Assembly (NCBI RefSeq): GCF_002960445.1
Contig: NZ_POJD01000294.1
Coordinates: 38,784 to 102,783, forward strand
DNA from: Streptococcus suis
GTDB taxonomy: Bacteria; Bacillota; Bacilli; Lactobacillales; Streptococcaceae
Direction: 5' to 3'
DNA length: 64,000 nt
Below the pieces are notes generated by a model. It worked only from the letters and a program-made list of their open reading frames with translations. It did no database searches and had not been told where the DNA came from. Numbering within the stretch: the first letter of the stretch is position 1; each line of letters starts with the position of its first letter. Position numbers and translations under genes: made by a program. Positions 60,927 to 64,000 of the stretch are shown in pieces.

Positions 60927-62452
60927 TCTGTCATTTCTTCTTTTTTAGCCTTGACAATGGCGTTCTCACGGCGGTAGGTCACTGTCAAATCAAGCAAGTC
61001 CTCCTCAATTGCAGGAGTGAGCTGGTCGGCAGTCATCCTCCAAGTCCAGTTGCCACCAAGGGTATTTGGCAAATTCATACGAGCTGACCCATCCAAGCCG
61101 AGCAAATCCTGCATGGTAGCCACAGCCATAAAGGCAGGTGAGCCGAACAGCAAACGGAACATGGCATGGCTAACCCTTTCATCCTCACGGCGATTGCTGT
61201 ACTTGTCTAAGAATTCCTTGCCCTCGTCAGACAATTCGCTCTCATACCAACCCAGAATGGTATCATTATCATGGGTGCCAGTATAGGCTACGACATTGTT
61301 GCGGTGGTTGTGTGGCATTTCAATGCTGTCACCCTCAGGGTCAAAGGCAAACTGCAAGACTTTCATGCCTGGGAAACCAGTCCTTTCACGCAATTGAATG
61401 ACCTTATCTGTCACAGTTCCCAAATCTTCCGCGATGATATTCAAGTCACCCAAGTGGTACTTGATGGTTTCAAAGAGTTCGAAACCTGGTGCTTCCACAC
61501 GGTAGCCATTGACCGCTGTTTCTTCCCCTGCTGGAATTTCCCAGAAAGAAGCAAAGCCGATAAAGTGGTCAATCCGCACCATATCGTAAATCTTAAAGGA
61601 TTCACGCAAACGAGCCACCCACCAAGTAAAGCCATCATTCTTCATTGCTTCCCAGTCATAAATTGGATTGCCCCAGAGCTGACCAATTTCTGAAAAGGCA
61701 TCTGGTGGACAACCGGCAACCACACTTGGCTTGCCTTCTTCGTCTGTCTTGAAGAAGTGTGGATTGGCCCACATATCCGCAGAATCAGCCGCGATATAAA
61801 TCGGCATATCCCCAACAAACTCAACACCTTTGGCATTGGCGTAAGCCTTCAAAGCATGCCACTGACTGAAGAACAAATACTGGGTGATGCGGTGGTAATC
61901 CATCTGCTCCGCTAAAAGCTGACGGTAATACTCTAATGTATCATGATAGCGCAGGCGAGCTCCTTGATCCTCCCAATCAATCCAGGGCTTATTATCAAAA
62001 TGCTCTTTGATAGCCATGTACTCTGCAAAAGTGTGCAACCAAAAACCATTTTCCTCTGCAAAAGACCAGTAATCCTCTGGCAAGCCCTCTGCCTTTATCG
62101 CCCTCACAGCCTTTTCCAAGACAGGACGTCTACCGTAAAAGACCTTGGCATAATCCACTTCTGTATCCTTGTCGCCGAAATCAATCCCAGTTAAATCTTC
62201 CTCGGTCAACCAGCCCTTTTCAATCAGAAAATCAAAGTCGATAAAGTGAGTATTGCCCGCGAAGGCAGAGAAAGACTGGTAAGGCGAGTCACCATAACTG
62301 GTCGTTCCCAAAGGCAAAATCTGCCAGTAGCGTTGCTTGGTTCTTTCTAAAAAATCAACAAAGTCATAGGCAGCCTGTCCCATAGAACCAATGCCGTATT
62401 TTCCAGGTAAAGATGAAATGTGCATAAGCACTCCACTTTGGCGTTCTTTCAT
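60914..62452 (-). CDS. malQ: 4-alpha-glucanotransferase
   Basis: A 512-residue GH77 amylomaltase that moves glucan chains between maltodextrins and releases glucose. Family motifs: SGVLMHISSLPGKYGIG, FVGDMPIYIAADSADMW, MVRIDHFIGF (catalytic Asp), IIAEDLGTVTDKV (catalytic Glu) and YTGTHDNDTILG. ATG 62452 has GGGGAAG; the 30-residue upstream extension covers the promoter and is rejected. It is divergent from malX with shared operators. malP would normally follow, but the next gene downstream here is unrelated. Confidence 0.95.
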   Translation of the reverse strand: MKERQSGVLMHISSLPGKYGIGSMGQAAYDFVDFLERTKQRYWQILPLGTTSYGDSPYQSFSAFAGNTHFIDFDFLIEKGWLTEEDLTGIDFGDKDTEVDYAKVFYGRRPVLEKAVRAIKAEGLPEDYWSFAEENGFWLHTFAEYMAIKEHFDNKPWIDWEDQGARLRYHDTLEYYRQLLAEQMDYHRITQYLFFSQWHALKAYANAKGVEFVGDMPIYIAADSADMWANPHFFKTDEEGKPSVVAGCPPDAFSEIGQLWGNPIYDWEAMKNDGFTWWVARLRESFKIYDMVRIDHFIGFASFWEIPAGEETAVNGYRVEAPGFELFETIKYHLGDLNIIAEDLGTVTDKVIQLRERTGFPGMKVLQFAFDPEGDSIEMPHNHRNNVVAYTGTHDNDTILGWYESELSDEGKEFLDKYSNRREDERVSHAMFRLLFGSPAFMAVATMQDLLGLDGSARMNLPNTLGGNWTWRMTADQLTPAIEEDLLDLTVTYRRENAIVKAKKEEMTEPSV

Positions 62453-62513
62453 AAAATCTTCCCCATATCTTTCTAAATAATCATAAATAAGATGCAAACG
62501 ATTGCTTTTTATC

Positions 62514-62542
62514 ATTATATAATGAAAACGGTAACAAATCAA
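62514..62542 (-). promoter_or_regulatory. Promoter of malQ with operator in spacer
   Basis: TTGATT (62537-62542), 17-bp spacer, TATAAT (62514-62519) on the minus strand. The spacer contains TTGTTACCGTTTTC, a degenerate MalR-type sequence. Confidence 0.8.
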
Positions 62543-62658
62543 GCTTTTTCACAATTATATCAGTCAATTTCAGCAATTTTTTCATGTTTCTACATTATAT
62601 AACAAAAGTTTATCCGACATTTTATATTGACCTAAAAAATTTTTTAAATTTTTTTATA

Positions 62659-62725
62659 AAAACGCTTGCAAACGTATTCATAATGGTGTATAATGAATTC
62701 AACTTAGGAAAACGTTTGCGTTAGC
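62659..62725 (+). promoter_or_regulatory. malX promoter and two MalR-type operators
   Basis: Promoter TTGCAA (62666-62671)-17 bp-TATAAT (62689-62694). AACGCTTGCAAACGT overlaps the -35 and AAAACGTTTGCGTT (62709-62722) lies just after the start site; both fit the LacI-family MalR sequence CGCAAACGTTTGCG. Repression in the absence of maltodextrin is expected; CcpA may use the same sites. Confidence 0.8.
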
Positions 62726-62766
62726 AAGCATTTCACAATAAACCATTTATTCTTGGAGGGAAGAAT

Positions 62767-64000
62767 ATGAAACACAAACTTCTTAAGAGCGTTGCTCTTC
62801 TAGCTGCATCTACTGCTGTATTGGCTGCTTGCTCAAACTCATCATCAACTTCAAGCTCTTCTGCTGAAGCTGGTCAAGAGTTGACTATTTACGTTGATGG
62901 TCAGTACGAAGCATACATCAACGAAGCAAAAGCTGCCTTTGAAAAAGAAAATGAAGGCGTGACTGTTACCGTTAAAACTGGTGACGCTCTTACAGGTTTG
63001 GACAACTTGTCACTTGATAACCAATCAGGTTCAGCTCCAGACGTGATGATGGCACCATACGACCGCGTAGGTAGCCTTGGTTCTGAAGGTCAACTTTCAG
63101 AAGTGAAACTCGCTGAAACAAGCAAGACAGATGAAACGACTGAAACCTTGGTTACTTCTGGTGGTAAAGTCTACGGTTCACCTGCTGTTATCGAAACATT
63201 GGTTGCTTACTACAACAAAGACCTTGTTTCTGCAGCACCAAAAACTTTTGCTGAATTGGAAGAGTTGGCTAAAGATAGCAAGTACGCATTTGCTGGTGAA
63301 GAAGGTAAAACTTCAGCCTTCCTAGCTGACTGGACAAACTTCTACTATGCATACGGACTTCTTTCTGGTTACGGTGGTTATGTATTCGGTGAAAATGGTA
63401 CAAATCCAAAAGACATCGGTCTTGCTAACGACGGTGCTATCAAGGCTATCGAATACGCTAAAACTTGGTATGAAAAATGGCCTCAAGGTCTTCAAGATGC
63501 ATCTGCTGCTGGTAACTTGATCCAAACTCAATTTACTGAAGGCAAAACAGCTGTTATCATCGATGGTCCATGGAAAGCTTCTGCTTTGAAAGATGCAGGT
63601 GTCAACTACGGCGTAGCTACTATCCCTACACTTGCTGACGGTAAAGCATACTCAGCATTCGGTGGTGGTAAGGCTTGGGTTATCCCTGCAGGTTCTAAGA
63701 ACCCAGACTTGGCACAAAAATTTGTTGACCACTTGACTTCAACTGAACAACAAAAAGCATTCTACGATGCTACAAATGAAGTTCCAGCTAACACTGAAGC
63801 ACGTGAATATGCAGTCAGCAAGAACGATGAATTGACAACTGCCGTTATCAACCAGTTTGCTTCTGCTCAACCAATGCCAAACATCTCAGAAATGAGCACA
63901 GTTTGGGAACCAGCTGCTAACATGCTCTTCGAAGCTGTAAGTGGTAAAAAAGATCCTAAGACTGCTGCTACTGACGCTGTGAAATTGATTGAAATTGTAC
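62767..64000 (+). CDS. malX: Maltodextrin-binding lipoprotein (3' end outside window)
   Basis: The open frame from ATG 62767 runs off the right edge (411 codons visible). It has a lipoprotein signal with lipobox VLAAC (Cys22), a Ser-rich linker, then a cluster B/family 1 sugar-binding fold: ELTIYVDGQYEAYINEAKAA, SAPDVMMAPYDRVG, GAIKAIEYAKTWYEKW, AVIIDGPWKA and GGGKAWVIPAGS. By homology to MalX/MalE it binds maltodextrins for the MalC-MalD permease, expected just downstream. GGAGGG precedes the start. The divergent malQ and the operators support the assignment. Confidence 0.93.
   Translation, partial: MKHKLLKSVALLAASTAVLAACSNSSSTSSSSAEAGQELTIYVDGQYEAYINEAKAAFEKENEGVTVTVKTGDALTGLDNLSLDNQSGSAPDVMMAPYDRVGSLGSEGQLSEVKLAETSKTDETTETLVTSGGKVYGSPAVIETLVAYYNKDLVSAAPKTFAELEELAKDSKYAFAGEEGKTSAFLADWTNFYYAYGLLSGYGGYVFGENGTNPKDIGLANDGAIKAIEYAKTWYEKWPQGLQDASAAGNLIQTQFTEGKTAVIIDGPWKASALKDAGVNYGVATIPTLADGKAYSAFGGGKAWVIPAGSKNPDLAQKFVDHLTSTEQQKAFYDATNEVPANTEAREYAVSKNDELTTAVINQFASAQPMPNISEMSTVWEPAANMLFEAVSGKKDPKTAATDAVKLIEIV

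Overview
The window is chromosomal DNA of a low-GC streptococcus, almost certainly Streptococcus suis. The reasons are the gene content and order (pepO, troABCD/troR, relA-dtd, prmA-rsmE, rarA-6S RNA-tRNA-Lys, nrdD...nrdG, argS/argR/mutS, malQ/malX), the codon use, and several intergenic hairpin families typical of that species. The species name is inference; no search was run.

Layout. 1-2.5 kb: the truncated start of an amino-acid ABC binding lipoprotein, a secreted CHAP hydrolase and an alpha/beta hydrolase. 2.5-11.3 kb: a minus-strand beta-glucoside (cellobiose-type) PTS locus with GH4 and GH1 phospho-glucosidases, a MupG/DUF871 protein, a LicR-type regulator, IIB, IIA, DUF3284, IIC and a coupled 48-aa membrane protein; its leading promoter carries a cre site. 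11.4-22.3 kb: leuS (with two ghost copies of its 3' end downstream), a membrane glycerophosphodiesterase, pepO, and the troABCD metal importer facing troR. 22.3-28.3 kb is an accessory island: a two-gene ABC exporter next to a ComR-like peptide-sensing regulator, CPBP proteases behind a LytTR-type direct repeat, a histidine-kinase remnant, and two type I toxin-antitoxin loci too short for ordinary gene calling, one at each side of the immunity genes. 28.3-35.5 kb: dtd, relA, a GNAT protein that looks leaderless, DUF554, rsmE, prmA, a VOC protein and a DUF3013 protein.

35.5-40.65 kb is a 5.1-kb integrative element inserted exactly at the start codon of the DUF3013 gene. It has a tyrosine integrase, an AlbA_2/Schlafen-like gene whose end is a 14-copy decamer array, a CI/Cro-like switch, a truncated Rha protein, 18-bp att repeats and arm-type repeats at both ends. 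40.7-46.6 kb: a MazG-like protein, rarA, 6S RNA, tRNA-Lys(CTT), then decayed DNA (an IS1182-type remnant, a secreted DUF5648-repeat protein, its trypsin-like paralogue broken by two stop codons, and an IS200-type remnant).

46.6-51.6 kb is the anaerobic ribonucleotide reductase operon (nrdD, 44-aa protein, 5'-nucleotidase, GNAT, nrdG) under paired NrdR-like boxes. 51.6-57.8 kb: a LytTR-DUF3021 pair, mutS, argR and divergent argS. 57.8-64 kb: a 162-bp MITE-like sequence, a large CHAP/SH3 surface protein, a membrane protein, a small gene with an in-frame TGA, and divergent malQ and malX with MalR-type operators.

Two themes recur. First, short repeats sit at the 3' ends of genes and sometimes supply the stop codon (leuS, the MazG-like gene, the AlbA_2 gene, the CHAP gene). 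Second, much of the most informative material is RNA or very short genes. The best candidates for an undescribed system are the par-like toxin-antitoxin locus at 24.96-25.44 kb and the leuS tail array at 11.38-11.56 kb.
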